Assembly: GCF_000725545.1 (NCBI RefSeq)
Contig: NZ_JNZP01000003.1
Coordinates: 186,001 to 250,000 of the forward strand
Reading direction: 5' to 3'
Length of the DNA: 64,000 nucleotides
From: Streptomyces exfoliatus
GTDB lineage: Bacteria > Actinomycetota > Actinomycetes > Streptomycetales > Streptomycetaceae
Shown: piece after piece, positions 9,680-17,089 of the stretch
How the letters are laid out: the number at the start of each line of letters is the position of its first letter
Numbering within the stretch: the stretch's first letter is position 1
Notes under the pieces: generated by a model
The model's input: the letters and a program-made list of their open reading frames with translations, nothing else
Told to the model about the DNA's origin: nothing
Database searches by the model: none
Program-made: the position numbers and the translations under genes

Positions 9680-11415
9680 CGCGTGCTCACCGTCCTCGTG
9701 TCACGGCCCGAGCGCAGCACGCGCCCGGGGATCGCGCCGGTCACCCGGTCGTCCCGCACGGTCTCGACCCCGTTGACCCGCACCGACACGATCCCGACCG
9801 CCCGCGAGTCCAGGCGCGGGCTGTCCCCCGGCAGGTCGTGCACGAGGGTCGCCGGGCCCGCGTCGATCCGCTCCGGGTCGAAGAGGACCAGGTCGGCGTG
9901 GAAGCCCTCGGTGATCCGGCCGCGTTCGCGGAGCCCGAAGAGCCGGGCCGGGTCGTCGGTCAGCATCTTCACGGCCCGCTCCAGGGGCACCAGCTTCCGG
10001 CCGCGCAGACAGTCGCCGAGGAAGCGGGTCGTGTACGGGGCTCCGCACATCCGGTCCAGGTGGGCGCCCGCGTCGGAGCCGCCGAGCAGGACGTCCTCGT
10101 GGTCCCAGGTCTCGCGGCGCAGCGCCCAGGAGGCCGGGTCGTTGTCGCTGGGCATCGGCCACAGGACCGTCCTGAGGTCGTCGTTGGCGCAGATCTCGAC
10201 GAGGCACTGGAAGGGGTCCTGGCCGCGTTCGGCGGCGATGTCGCCGACGACGCGCCCGGTGAGTCCCTCGTTCTCACGGCTGTACGTGTCGCCGATGACG
10301 TACCGCCCGAAGTGGGCGAGGCGCCGGAAGACCCCGGCCTCCCGGGAGTCGGCGCGCCGCAGCATCCCGGACCTGACCTCCGGGTCGCGGAGCTTCGCGA
10401 TCCGCTCGGGGACGGGGAGGGCGAGGATCTCGCCCCAGCCGGGGATGAGGTTGAGGGCGCAGAACGTGCCGAGCGACATGTTCATCGGGGTGAGGATCGG
10501 CATGGTGAGGGCGACGATCCGGCCGCCGGACTTGCGGGCCCGCTCGGAGGCGGTGAGCTGGCGGGGGACGCGCTCGGGGACGGAGGCGTCGATGGTGAGG
10601 ACGTTCCAGTTCAGGGGCCGCCCGGCGGCGGCGGTCATCTCGACGAACAGCTCGATCTCGTCGTCGGAGAACTGGTCGAGACAGCCGGCGAGGATCGCCT
10701 CGATCTGGGTGCCCTCGTGCTCGCCGACGGCCCGGGAGAGGGCGATCAGCTCGTCGGGGCCCGCGTGCCGGGAGGCGACGGGCGCGCCGTCGCCGTCGGA
10801 GTGGGTGGACGACTGGGTGGTGGAGAGCCCCCAGGCCCCGGCCTCCATGGCCTCCTTGAGCAGGGCGACCATCTGGGCGAGCTGCTCGGGTGTCGGCTGT
10901 CCGCCGACGGCGTCGGCGCCCATCACGTACCGGCGCAGGGCGCAGTGCCCGACCATGAACCCGGCGTTGACGGCGATCCGCCCGTCGAGGGCGTCGAGGT
11001 ACTCGGCGAAGGACGACCAGCTCCAGTCGACGCCCTCCTCCAGGGCCTTCAGGGCCATGCCCTCCACCTTGGACATCATGCGGCGGGTGTAGTCGGCGTC
11101 CTCGGGCCGGTCCGGGTGGAGCGGGGCGAGGGTGAAGCCGCAGTTTCCGCCGGCGACGGTGGTGACGCCGTGGTTCATGGAGGGGGTGGCGTACGGGTCC
11201 CAGAACAGCTGGGCGTCGTAGTGGGTGTGCGGGTCCACGAAGCCGGGGGCGAGGACGAGGCCGGTGGCGTCCTGGGTGGTACGGGCGGGCTCGGTCGTCG
11301 TGCCGGGCTCGGCGACGACCGCGATCCGGCCGTCGCGTATCCCGACGTCGGCGGTGAAGGCGGGGGCGCCGGTGCCGTCCACGACGGTGGCGCCCGTGAT
11401 CAGGTGGTCGAGCAT
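9676..11415 (-). CDS. N-acyl-D-amino-acid deacylase family amidohydrolase
   Basis: A 579-residue metal-dependent amidohydrolase of the D-aminoacylase/dihydroorotase-like group. The N-terminal metal motif is PGFVDPHTHYDAQLFWDP; the C-terminal part has LLGGSDAGAHLDRM, supplying later metal ligands, and ends in the small beta-domain typical of the family. Length is somewhat longer than classical D-aminoacylases (about 480-500) but normal for this actinobacterial subfamily, which is usually annotated only by family. It is the first gene of a coupled pair with the aldehyde dehydrogenase. The true substrate may not be a D-amino acid. Confidence 0.88.
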   Translation of the reverse strand: MLDHLITGATVVDGTGAPAFTADVGIRDGRIAVVAEPGTTTEPARTTQDATGLVLAPGFVDPHTHYDAQLFWDPYATPSMNHGVTTVAGGNCGFTLAPLHPDRPEDADYTRRMMSKVEGMALKALEEGVDWSWSSFAEYLDALDGRIAVNAGFMVGHCALRRYVMGADAVGGQPTPEQLAQMVALLKEAMEAGAWGLSTTQSSTHSDGDGAPVASRHAGPDELIALSRAVGEHEGTQIEAILAGCLDQFSDDEIELFVEMTAAAGRPLNWNVLTIDASVPERVPRQLTASERARKSGGRIVALTMPILTPMNMSLGTFCALNLIPGWGEILALPVPERIAKLRDPEVRSGMLRRADSREAGVFRRLAHFGRYVIGDTYSRENEGLTGRVVGDIAAERGQDPFQCLVEICANDDLRTVLWPMPSDNDPASWALRRETWDHEDVLLGGSDAGAHLDRMCGAPYTTRFLGDCLRGRKLVPLERAVKMLTDDPARLFGLRERGRITEGFHADLVLFDPERIDAGPATLVHDLPGDSPRLDSRAVGIVSVRVNGVETVRDDRVTGAIPGRVLRSGRDTRTVSTR

Positions 11416-11634
11416 GACGGTCCCTTTCTGGACGTGGACGCGGGTGTGCCCCGGACCGGGGGCCGCCGCGGGGGGCCTCCGGCCGGGGCGGATACGGGGC
11501 GGCGGTCCGGGAAGACGCCACCCCGCGCTTATCTCGTGGCGGTCGGGGCGGGCCGGCGCCTACCCCTCACCACCACCCCGTTGTGTGCGGTCGCTGCACG
11601 GCGCCGACGCCCACCCAACCGTCGCCCCCGGGTG

Positions 11635-11936
11635 GTGGGCAGCCGTCCCGCCGGGGCGGCGCCCGATCCCGCCCGGTTGTGGGCAGCCGTCCCGCCGGGT
11701 CGGCACCCACCCCGCCCTGGCCGTCGCCACCCCCGTTGTGGGCAGTCGTTCCGCCGGGGCGGAACGGGTGGGCACAACAGGACGGCGGCCCTTGCCGGGC
11801 CTAGGCTTCCGCGCCCTGACCCGTACCCGGGTGCGGCCTGCTGCTGGGTGCGGGTCAAGGCACAAGGGGCGGAGGCGCCGCCAAGGGCGCGGTCCCGTGT
11901 GCCCACCCGTCCCGCCCAGCGGGACGACTGCCCACA
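11635..11936. repeat. Cluster of GTGGGCAG-type repeats forming a nested inverted element
   Basis: The gene-free stretch 11416-12065 contains at least four copies of a core GTGGGCAGYCGTYCCGCC: direct copies at 11635-11659, 11679-11703 and 11738-11762, and an inverted copy at 11898-11936. Copy three extends to an imperfect palindrome at 11736-11777. Copies three and four face each other around a 120-base core that itself folds: TGACCCGTACCC (11817-11828) faces GGGTGCGGGTCA (11846-11857), and an outer GGCTTCCGC arm faces GCGGAGGC. No ORF here has credible coding content. It resembles a MITE or REP-like element; I cannot assign it to a named family. Confidence 0.75.
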
Positions 11937-12065
11937 CGGCGGTGGGATGGGTGCCGGGCGGGGGTGGGGTGCGTCCAGCCCCGGAGGGCGAGTGCACCCG
12001 GCCCCGGGCGCGGGTGGGGTAGCGGCGGCCCGCACGGTGGTGGGATGGCGGGGGCGGCACCCTCG

Positions 12066-13190
12066 TCAGGAACCGGCGCCCTGGCGGAAGCGGGTCGTCC
12101 GGTGGACCGGGTCCGTGTCGATCTCCGGGATCACGTGCTCGCCGATCAGCTTGATCGAGTTCATCGTGTCCTCGTACGAGATCCCGATCGGCAACCCGAA
12201 GGACAGCTGGTCCGCCCCCGCCTGCTCCCACCGCTTGCACTGGGCGAGGACCTCCGAGGGATCGCCGCAGATCATCAGCTCCTCCTGGATGAGGAGTTCG
12301 ATGATCTCGGCGGAGTACTCGGGGAGCAGTTCCGGCCACTCCGGGATGCCCTCGGGCCGCGGGAACGTGTCGTGGTAGCGGAAGAGCAGCGACTGCAGGT
12401 AGTTCAGGCCCCCGCCGACCGCGATCTCCACCGCCTTCTCGTGCGTCTCCGCGCAGATCGCCGTCGACGTCACCATGACGTTGTCGTTGACGAAGTCGCC
12501 GACCGCCTTGGCCTCCTTCACCGCGTTCTTGTAGGACTCGACGACCCACTCCATGTCGGAGACCTTCTGGACGCTGAAGCCGAGGACGCCGAGGCCCATC
12601 TTCCCGGCCATGGCGTACGAGGAGGGGGACCCGGCCGCGTACCACATGGCGGGGTGGGACTTCCCGTACGGCTTGGGGAGGACCTTGCGGGGCGGAAGCG
12701 ACCAGTGCTTGCCCTGGAAGCCGACGTACTCGTCCTGGAGCCACATCTTGGGGAACTCGGCGATCGTCTCCTCCCAGATCTCCCGCGTGTGGTTCATGTC
12801 GGTGATGCCCGGCATGAACCCGAGGATCTCGTGGGTGCCGGCCCCGCGCCCGGAGCCGAACTCGAAGCGCCCGGCGGAGAGGTGGTCGAGCATGGCGACC
12901 TTCTCGGCGACCTTCACCGGGTGGTTCACCGGGGCGAGGGGGTTGAAGATGCCGGAGCCGAGGTGGATCCGGTCGGTGGCGTGGGCGAGGTAGCCGAGGT
13001 AGACGTCGTTCGCGGAGAGGTGCGAGTACTCCTCCAGGAAGTGGTGCTCGGAGGCCCAGGCGTACTTGAAGCCGGATCTGTCCGCCTGGATGACGTACTC
13101 GGTCTCCTCCATGAGGGCCTTGTGCTCGGCTTCGGGATCGGTCTCGGCGCGCTTGCCGACGTATCCCTGTACGAAGATCCCGAATTCCAA
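12066..13190 (-). CDS. LLM-class flavin-dependent oxidoreductase
   Basis: A 374-residue luciferase-like monooxygenase. Visible signatures are ASEHHFLEEYSHLSAND near the N-terminus, LGSGIFNPLAPVNHPVKVAE, and LDHLSAGRFEFGSGRGAG. This subgroup resembles bacterial luciferase alpha and alkanal/long-chain monooxygenases and may use FMNH2 rather than F420. The start is a TTG at 13190, the only start giving the conserved MEFGIFVQGYVG N-terminus; a GGAGG lies 13 bases upstream. Two palindromic operators (13215-13231 and 13285-13301) precede it, placing it in the proposed CTGACG-N3-CGTCAG regulon. Confidence 0.88.
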   Translation of the reverse strand: MEFGIFVQGYVGKRAETDPEAEHKALMEETEYVIQADRSGFKYAWASEHHFLEEYSHLSANDVYLGYLAHATDRIHLGSGIFNPLAPVNHPVKVAEKVAMLDHLSAGRFEFGSGRGAGTHEILGFMPGITDMNHTREIWEETIAEFPKMWLQDEYVGFQGKHWSLPPRKVLPKPYGKSHPAMWYAAGSPSSYAMAGKMGLGVLGFSVQKVSDMEWVVESYKNAVKEAKAVGDFVNDNVMVTSTAICAETHEKAVEIAVGGGLNYLQSLLFRYHDTFPRPEGIPEWPELLPEYSAEIIELLIQEELMICGDPSEVLAQCKRWEQAGADQLSFGLPIGISYEDTMNSIKLIGEHVIPEIDTDPVHRTTRFRQGAGS

Positions 13191-13214
13191 GGGAGTTCAC
13201 CGTCCTCCACTGTT

Positions 13215-13231
13215 TCTGACGAACCGTCAGA
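13215..13231. promoter_or_regulatory. Palindromic operator, copy 1
   Basis: TCTGACGAACCGTCAGA is a perfect 7+3+7 dyad 25 bases upstream of the LLM gene start at 13190. Confidence 0.8.
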
Positions 13232-13284
13232 TCTCTTGATGTGCCCGACTCTCGCACCGCGCGGCAAGAGCGTCAATACCGCTA

Positions 13285-13301
13285 CCTGACGTACCGTCAG
13301 A
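13285..13301. promoter_or_regulatory. Palindromic operator, copy 2
   Basis: CTGACG-TAC-CGTCAG is a perfect six-base dyad overlapping the 3' end of the SDR gene and lying 70 bases from copy 1, upstream of the same LLM gene. Confidence 0.78.
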
Positions 13302-14070
13302 ACAGGCTCACTCCCGCGAGCCACCCGCCGTCGACCACGAACGGCTGCCCGGTGACGTACGAGGAGTCGTCCGAGGTCAGGAAGAGCGCGAGGGCCGCCA
13401 CCTCCTCGGGCCGCCCGATCCGGCCGAGCGGGACGAGCGTGCGGTACAGCGCGCCGGTGGCCGCCGGGTCCACTCCCTCCGGGTTGCTCATGGGCGTGTC
13501 GATCGCCCCCGGGCAGACCGCGTTCACCCGGATCCCCTTCGCGGCCAGCTCCAGCGCGGCGACCCGGGTGAGCCCGAGGACGGCGTGCTTGGAGGCCGCG
13601 TAGGCGCCGACCCCGGCCATGCCCGTCAGACCCGTGTACGAGGCGGTGTTGACGATCGTGCCGCCGCCGGCCGCGGCGATCTCGGGCGCGACCGCCTTGA
13701 TGCCGAGGAAGCAGCCGGTCTGGTTGACGGAGACGATCGCCTGGAACTCCTCCAGGGGCGTGGCGAGCAGCTCGTTGAAGCGGAGGATGCCGGCGTTGTT
13801 GACGAGGCCGTCGATCTTCCCGAACCGTTCCGTGGCCGCGGCCACGGCGGCCGCCCAGTCCTCCTCCCTGGTCACGTCCAGGTGGACGTACGCGGCCCGC
13901 CCCTCCCCCAGCTCCTCCCGCAGCTCCTTCGCGAGCGCCTCGCCGGGGCCGTCGAGCACGTCCGCGAGGACGACCCGGGCTCCTTCCCCGGCGAACAGCC
14001 GGGCCTCCTGCTCGCCCTGCCCGCGCGCCGCCCCGGTGATCAGGACGACCCGCCCGTCCAGCTTGCCCAT
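13297..14070 (-). CDS. SDR-family NAD(P)-dependent oxidoreductase
   Basis: A 257-residue classical short-chain dehydrogenase. The cofactor loop GAARGQGEQEA is at residues 13-23, NNAGI near 90, catalytic Ser in NTASYTG, and YAASK gives the YxxxK pair near residue 155. The C-terminus VTGQPFVVDGGW is standard. The TGxxxGQG variant of the nucleotide loop recalls hydroxysteroid dehydrogenases. It lies 24 bases downstream of the LLM gene at 14095 on the same strand, so the two are an operon controlled by the operator at 15028. It probably oxidises an alcohol intermediate in the catabolic pathway of this region. Confidence 0.92.
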   Translation of the reverse strand: MGKLDGRVVLITGAARGQGEQEARLFAGEGARVVLADVLDGPGEALAKELREELGEGRAAYVHLDVTREEDWAAAVAAATERFGKIDGLVNNAGILRFNELLATPLEEFQAIVSVNQTGCFLGIKAVAPEIAAAGGGTIVNTASYTGLTGMAGVGAYAASKHAVLGLTRVAALELAAKGIRVNAVCPGAIDTPMSNPEGVDPAATGALYRTLVPLGRIGRPEEVAALALFLTSDDSSYVTGQPFVVDGGWLAGVSLF

Positions 14071-14094
14071 GTCCGCACTCCTCGGTCGGCATCC

Positions 14095-15012
14095 CTACAG
14101 ATGGGGGGCGACCTCCGACCCGAAGGCCGCCATCTGGTCGACGAGTTCGGTACGGCTCCGGGACCGGAAACGCACCTGGATCTGGTGGACGCCCATCTCC
14201 CCGTACGCGCGCAGGGAGGCGGCGAGCTCCTCGGGCGGGCCGCTCAGGGTGCGGCGGCCCACGTCCCAGCCGGGCGATCCGACGTACAGCGGCTCGACGA
14301 TCGCGCCGACGGTCAGTGGCTCCTCGATCCCGGCCTCGGAGCGGAGCCGGAGCAGCCTGCGGATCTGCTCGGGCAGCTTCTCCCGCGGGTCGCCCTGCGG
14401 CAGCCAGCCGTCCCCCTTCAGCGCGGCCCGCCGGACGGCCGCGGGCGAGGAGCCGCCCACCCAGAGCGGGACCCGCTCCTGTGCGGGCCGGGGCCGCTGC
14501 CCGAGGTCCTTGAAGGCGAACCGTTCACCCACGTGCTCCGGGTACTCCTCGGCCCCGAGGGCGGCCCGCAGCGCGTCGAGGGTCTCGTCGAGCACGGCCC
14601 CGCGCCGCTCGAAGTCGGCGCCGACCGCCTCGAACTCCTCCCGCACGTGCCCGGCGCCGACGCCGAGGACCAGCCGGCCGCCGGAGAGGTGGTCGAGCGT
14701 GGCGTACGCCTTCGCCGTGACGAGCGGGTGCCGCAGCCCGACGACGGCGACGTGCGAGAGGAGCCGGACGCGCTCGGTGGCGGCGGCGAGGAAGGAGAGC
14801 GTGGCGACCGGGTCGTACCAGACGGTGCTCATCGGCCCGGCGAGGCGGCGCGGGATGGCGACGTGGTCGCAGCCGGCGATGTAGTCGAAGCCGTGGGCGT
14901 CGGCGGCCCGCGCGACGGCGAGCAGGTCCACGGGCCCGGCGTCCGCCTCCCAGGGCTCGGCGTAGATCGCGCTCTGGGACTGGACGGGCAGTTGCATCCC
15001 GTAGACGACCAT
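14095..15012 (-). CDS. LLM-class F420-dependent oxidoreductase
   Basis: A 305-residue luciferase-like protein with FDYIAGCDHVAIP, LLSHVAVVGLRHPL and LDHLSGGRLVLGVGAGHVREEFEA, the TIGR03619 F420-type pattern. The ATG at 15012 is preceded by AGGAGG at good spacing. The palindromic operator copy 3 lies 16 bases upstream of the start. It forms an operon with the SDR gene, and its cofactor would come from FbiC encoded at 441-3026. The substrate is unknown. Confidence 0.9.
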   Translation of the reverse strand: MVVYGMQLPVQSQSAIYAEPWEADAGPVDLLAVARAADAHGFDYIAGCDHVAIPRRLAGPMSTVWYDPVATLSFLAAATERVRLLSHVAVVGLRHPLVTAKAYATLDHLSGGRLVLGVGAGHVREEFEAVGADFERRGAVLDETLDALRAALGAEEYPEHVGERFAFKDLGQRPRPAQERVPLWVGGSSPAAVRRAALKGDGWLPQGDPREKLPEQIRRLLRLRSEAGIEEPLTVGAIVEPLYVGSPGWDVGRRTLSGPPEELAASLRAYGEMGVHQIQVRFRSRSRTELVDQMAAFGSEVAPHL

Positions 15013-15027
15013 GGGGAACCTCCTGGA

Positions 15028-15044
15028 TCTGACGCTCCGTCATC
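15028..15044. promoter_or_regulatory. Palindromic operator, copy 3
   Basis: CTGACG-CTC-CGTCAT (one mismatch in the second half-site) lies immediately upstream of the LLM-SDR operon. Confidence 0.72.
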
Positions 15045-15071
15045 TGCGTGGCGAGCGGCCCCATGCTGGCC

Positions 15072-15088
15072 TCTGACGGTCCATCAGG
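15072..15088. promoter_or_regulatory. Palindromic operator, copy 4
   Basis: CTGACG-GTC-CATCAG (one mismatch) lies between the divergent LLM (15012) and VOC (15155) genes, 44 bases from copy 3. Confidence 0.65.
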
Positions 15089-15154
15089 CAAGAGGCGGGC
15101 ATGTGCGGCGTCACGACCCCATCTCCGTGGAGCCGGCTCCGTAGACTCGCGTGC

Positions 15155-15538
15155 ATGGCATGCCGCATCAGTGAGCTCGTCCTCGACTGCGCCGACCCCG
15201 AACGGCTCGCCGCGTTCTGGAGCGAGGTGCTCGGATACGTCGAGATCGAACGCGAGGAGGACGGAAGCATCGCGATCGGGCCGCCCGACGCCGGCTTCGG
15301 GGGCCCGCAGCCCACCCTCGTCCTCAGCCCCAGCACCGCACCCCGGACCGGGAAGCTCCCGCTCCACCTCGACGTCAGCGCCACCGACCGCGACCAGGAC
15401 GCCGAGCTGGAACGCCTGCTCGCCCTCGGCGCCGTACCGGCCGACGTCGGCCAGACCGGCACGGAGAGCTGGCACGTCCTGGCGGACCCGGGGGGCAACG
15501 AGTTCTGCCTCCTGCGCGCCCGCGTCCAGCCGGCCTGA
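15155..15538 (+). CDS. VOC-family (glyoxalase-like) protein
   Basis: A 127-residue single VOC domain: ISELVLDCADPERLAAFWSE at the N-terminus, LPLHLDVSATD in the middle, and HVLADPGGNEFCLL at the end, the fold of metal-dependent glyoxalase/dioxygenase-like proteins. The inner ATG at 15155 is preferred over 15101 because a TAGACT -10 box lies seven bases upstream (leaderless) and similarity begins there. Function unknown. Divergent from the LLM gene across operator copies 3 and 4, so possibly co-regulated. Confidence 0.85.
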   Translation: MACRISELVLDCADPERLAAFWSEVLGYVEIEREEDGSIAIGPPDAGFGGPQPTLVLSPSTAPRTGKLPLHLDVSATDRDQDAELERLLALGAVPADVGQTGTESWHVLADPGGNEFCLLRARVQPA

Positions 15539-15613
15539 CGCACACGCCGGACACGCACACCTGACAGACCGACACGCACGCCTGACGCACACGCCGAGGG
15601 CGGGCGCCCCCGG

Positions 15614-16888
15614 CTACGGGCGCCAGAGGCCGTCCGGGGTCAGGCCGAGGAGGTCGATGGCGTTGCCGCGCACGATCCGCTCGACGACGTCCGGGGCCAG
15701 GTGTCCCATCTGGGCCTCGCCGACCTCCCGCGACTTGGGCCAGGTGGAGTCCGAGTGCGGGTAGTCGGTCTCGTACAGGACGTTCCCGGCCCCGATGGCG
15801 TCGAGGTTGCGCAGCCCGAAGGCGTCGTCGAAGAAGCAGCCGAAGACGTGCCCGGCGAACAGCTCCGACGGGGGCCGCAGGACCTTCTCGGCGACCCCGC
15901 CCCAGCCGCGGTTCTCCTCCCACACGACGTCGGCGCGCTCCAGGATGTACGGGATCCAGCCGATCTGCCCCTCCGCGTACATGATCCGCAGGTTCGGGAA
16001 GCGCTCGAACTTGCCGCTCATCAGCCAGTCGACCATCGAGAAGCAGCAGTTGGCGAAGGTGATGGTGGAGCCGACGGCCGGCGGGGCGTCGGCGGAGGTG
16101 GACGGCATCCGGCTGGACGAGCCGATGTGCATGGCGATGACCGTGCCGGTCTCGTCGCAGGCACGGAAGAAGGGGTCCCAGTGGTCCGTGTGGACCGAGG
16201 GGAGCCCGAGGTGCGGCGGGATCTCGGAGAAGGCGACGGCCCGGACCCCGCGCGCGGCGTTCCGCCGGACCTCGGCGGCGGCCAGCTCCGGGTCCCAGAG
16301 CGGGATGAGCGTGAGCGGGATCAGCCGGCCGTGCGCCTCGGGCCCGCACCACTCCTCGACCATCCAGTCGTTGTACGCGCGGACGCAGAGCAGCCCCAGC
16401 TCGCGGTCGCTCGCCTCGGTGAAGGTCTGCCCGCAGAAGCGGGGGAAGGTGGGGAAGCAGAGCGCGGACTGGACGTGGTTGACGTCCATGTCGGCGAGAC
16501 GGTCGGGGACCGAGTGGGATCCCGGGCGCATCTGCTCGAAGGTGATGACTTCGAGCCGTATCTCGTCCCGGTCGTAGCCGACGGCGGTGTCGAGCCGGGT
16601 GAGGGGCCGGTGCAGGTCCTCGTACACCCACCAGTCGCCGACGGGCCCGTCGTCCCCCTCGGCTCCCATGACCGGGGCGAACTTCCCGCCGAGGAAGGTC
16701 ATCTCCTTGAGCGGGGCACGGACGATCCGGGGGCCGGTGCCGTGGTACCGGGCCGGGAGCCGGTCCTGCCAGACGTGCGGGGGTTCCACGGTGTGGTCGT
16801 CGACCGAGATGATCTTCGGGAAGGCCACGGGGGCCTCCTCCGCGCTCTTCGCGCCGCCCGCGCTCTCCATGTTCTCCATGCTCTCCAT
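15614..16888 (-). CDS. Amidohydrolase-2 (ACMSD-like) family metal hydrolase
   Basis: A ~424-residue TIM-barrel hydrolase. ISVDDHTVEPPHVW carries the N-terminal metal site, followed by DMDVNHVQSALCFPTFPRF, a mid-domain MHIGSSSRMP and the C-terminal YETDYPHSDSTWP metal motif typical of actinobacterial amidohydrolase-2 proteins. Such enzymes hydrolyse or decarboxylate cyclic acids. The N-terminus is a short 9-bp tandem (ATGGAGAGC-like), giving several possible starts; ATG 16888 is chosen because a TACCGT -10 box is seven bases upstream, with operator copy 5 just beyond. GTG 16897 is the alternative. Confidence 0.87.
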   Translation of the reverse strand: MESMENMESAGGAKSAEEAPVAFPKIISVDDHTVEPPHVWQDRLPARYHGTGPRIVRAPLKEMTFLGGKFAPVMGAEGDDGPVGDWWVYEDLHRPLTRLDTAVGYDRDEIRLEVITFEQMRPGSHSVPDRLADMDVNHVQSALCFPTFPRFCGQTFTEASDRELGLLCVRAYNDWMVEEWCGPEAHGRLIPLTLIPLWDPELAAAEVRRNAARGVRAVAFSEIPPHLGLPSVHTDHWDPFFRACDETGTVIAMHIGSSSRMPSTSADAPPAVGSTITFANCCFSMVDWLMSGKFERFPNLRIMYAEGQIGWIPYILERADVVWEENRGWGGVAEKVLRPPSELFAGHVFGCFFDDAFGLRNLDAIGAGNVLYETDYPHSDSTWPKSREVGEAQMGHLAPDVVERIVRGNAIDLLGLTPDGLWRP

Positions 16889-16908
16889 GGCCTTCACGGT
16901 AGCGTCGA

Positions 16909-16925
16909 TCTGACGGCCCGTCAGC
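16909..16925. promoter_or_regulatory. Palindromic operator, copy 5
   Basis: CTGACG-GCC-CGTCAG is a perfect dyad that sits just upstream of the TACCGT -10 box of the amidohydrolase gene, a position suited to repression. Confidence 0.8.
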
Positions 16926-17089
16926 TAGCGTGCGCCAGAACGCCGAATGGGTGAGGATGCGGACGACGGTGTGAAGGCGACGTGACGGCCCTGCCACAGG
17001 CCGCACTGCGGCCGACCCGATGCTGACGGACTCCCTCCGGACAAGGCAGACTGTCCTGGGCGAAACCAGCGGTACGGGCAGGGGGAGCT

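Noticed and set aside
11635..11936. CRISPR array
   Set aside because: The repeats differ in spacing and orientation, are GC-rich palindromes, and no cas gene is present.
11225..12022. Open frames across the 11.4-12.0 kb repeat region
   Set aside because: Arg/Pro/Gly-rich translations without motifs; the repeats explain the sequence better than a gene.
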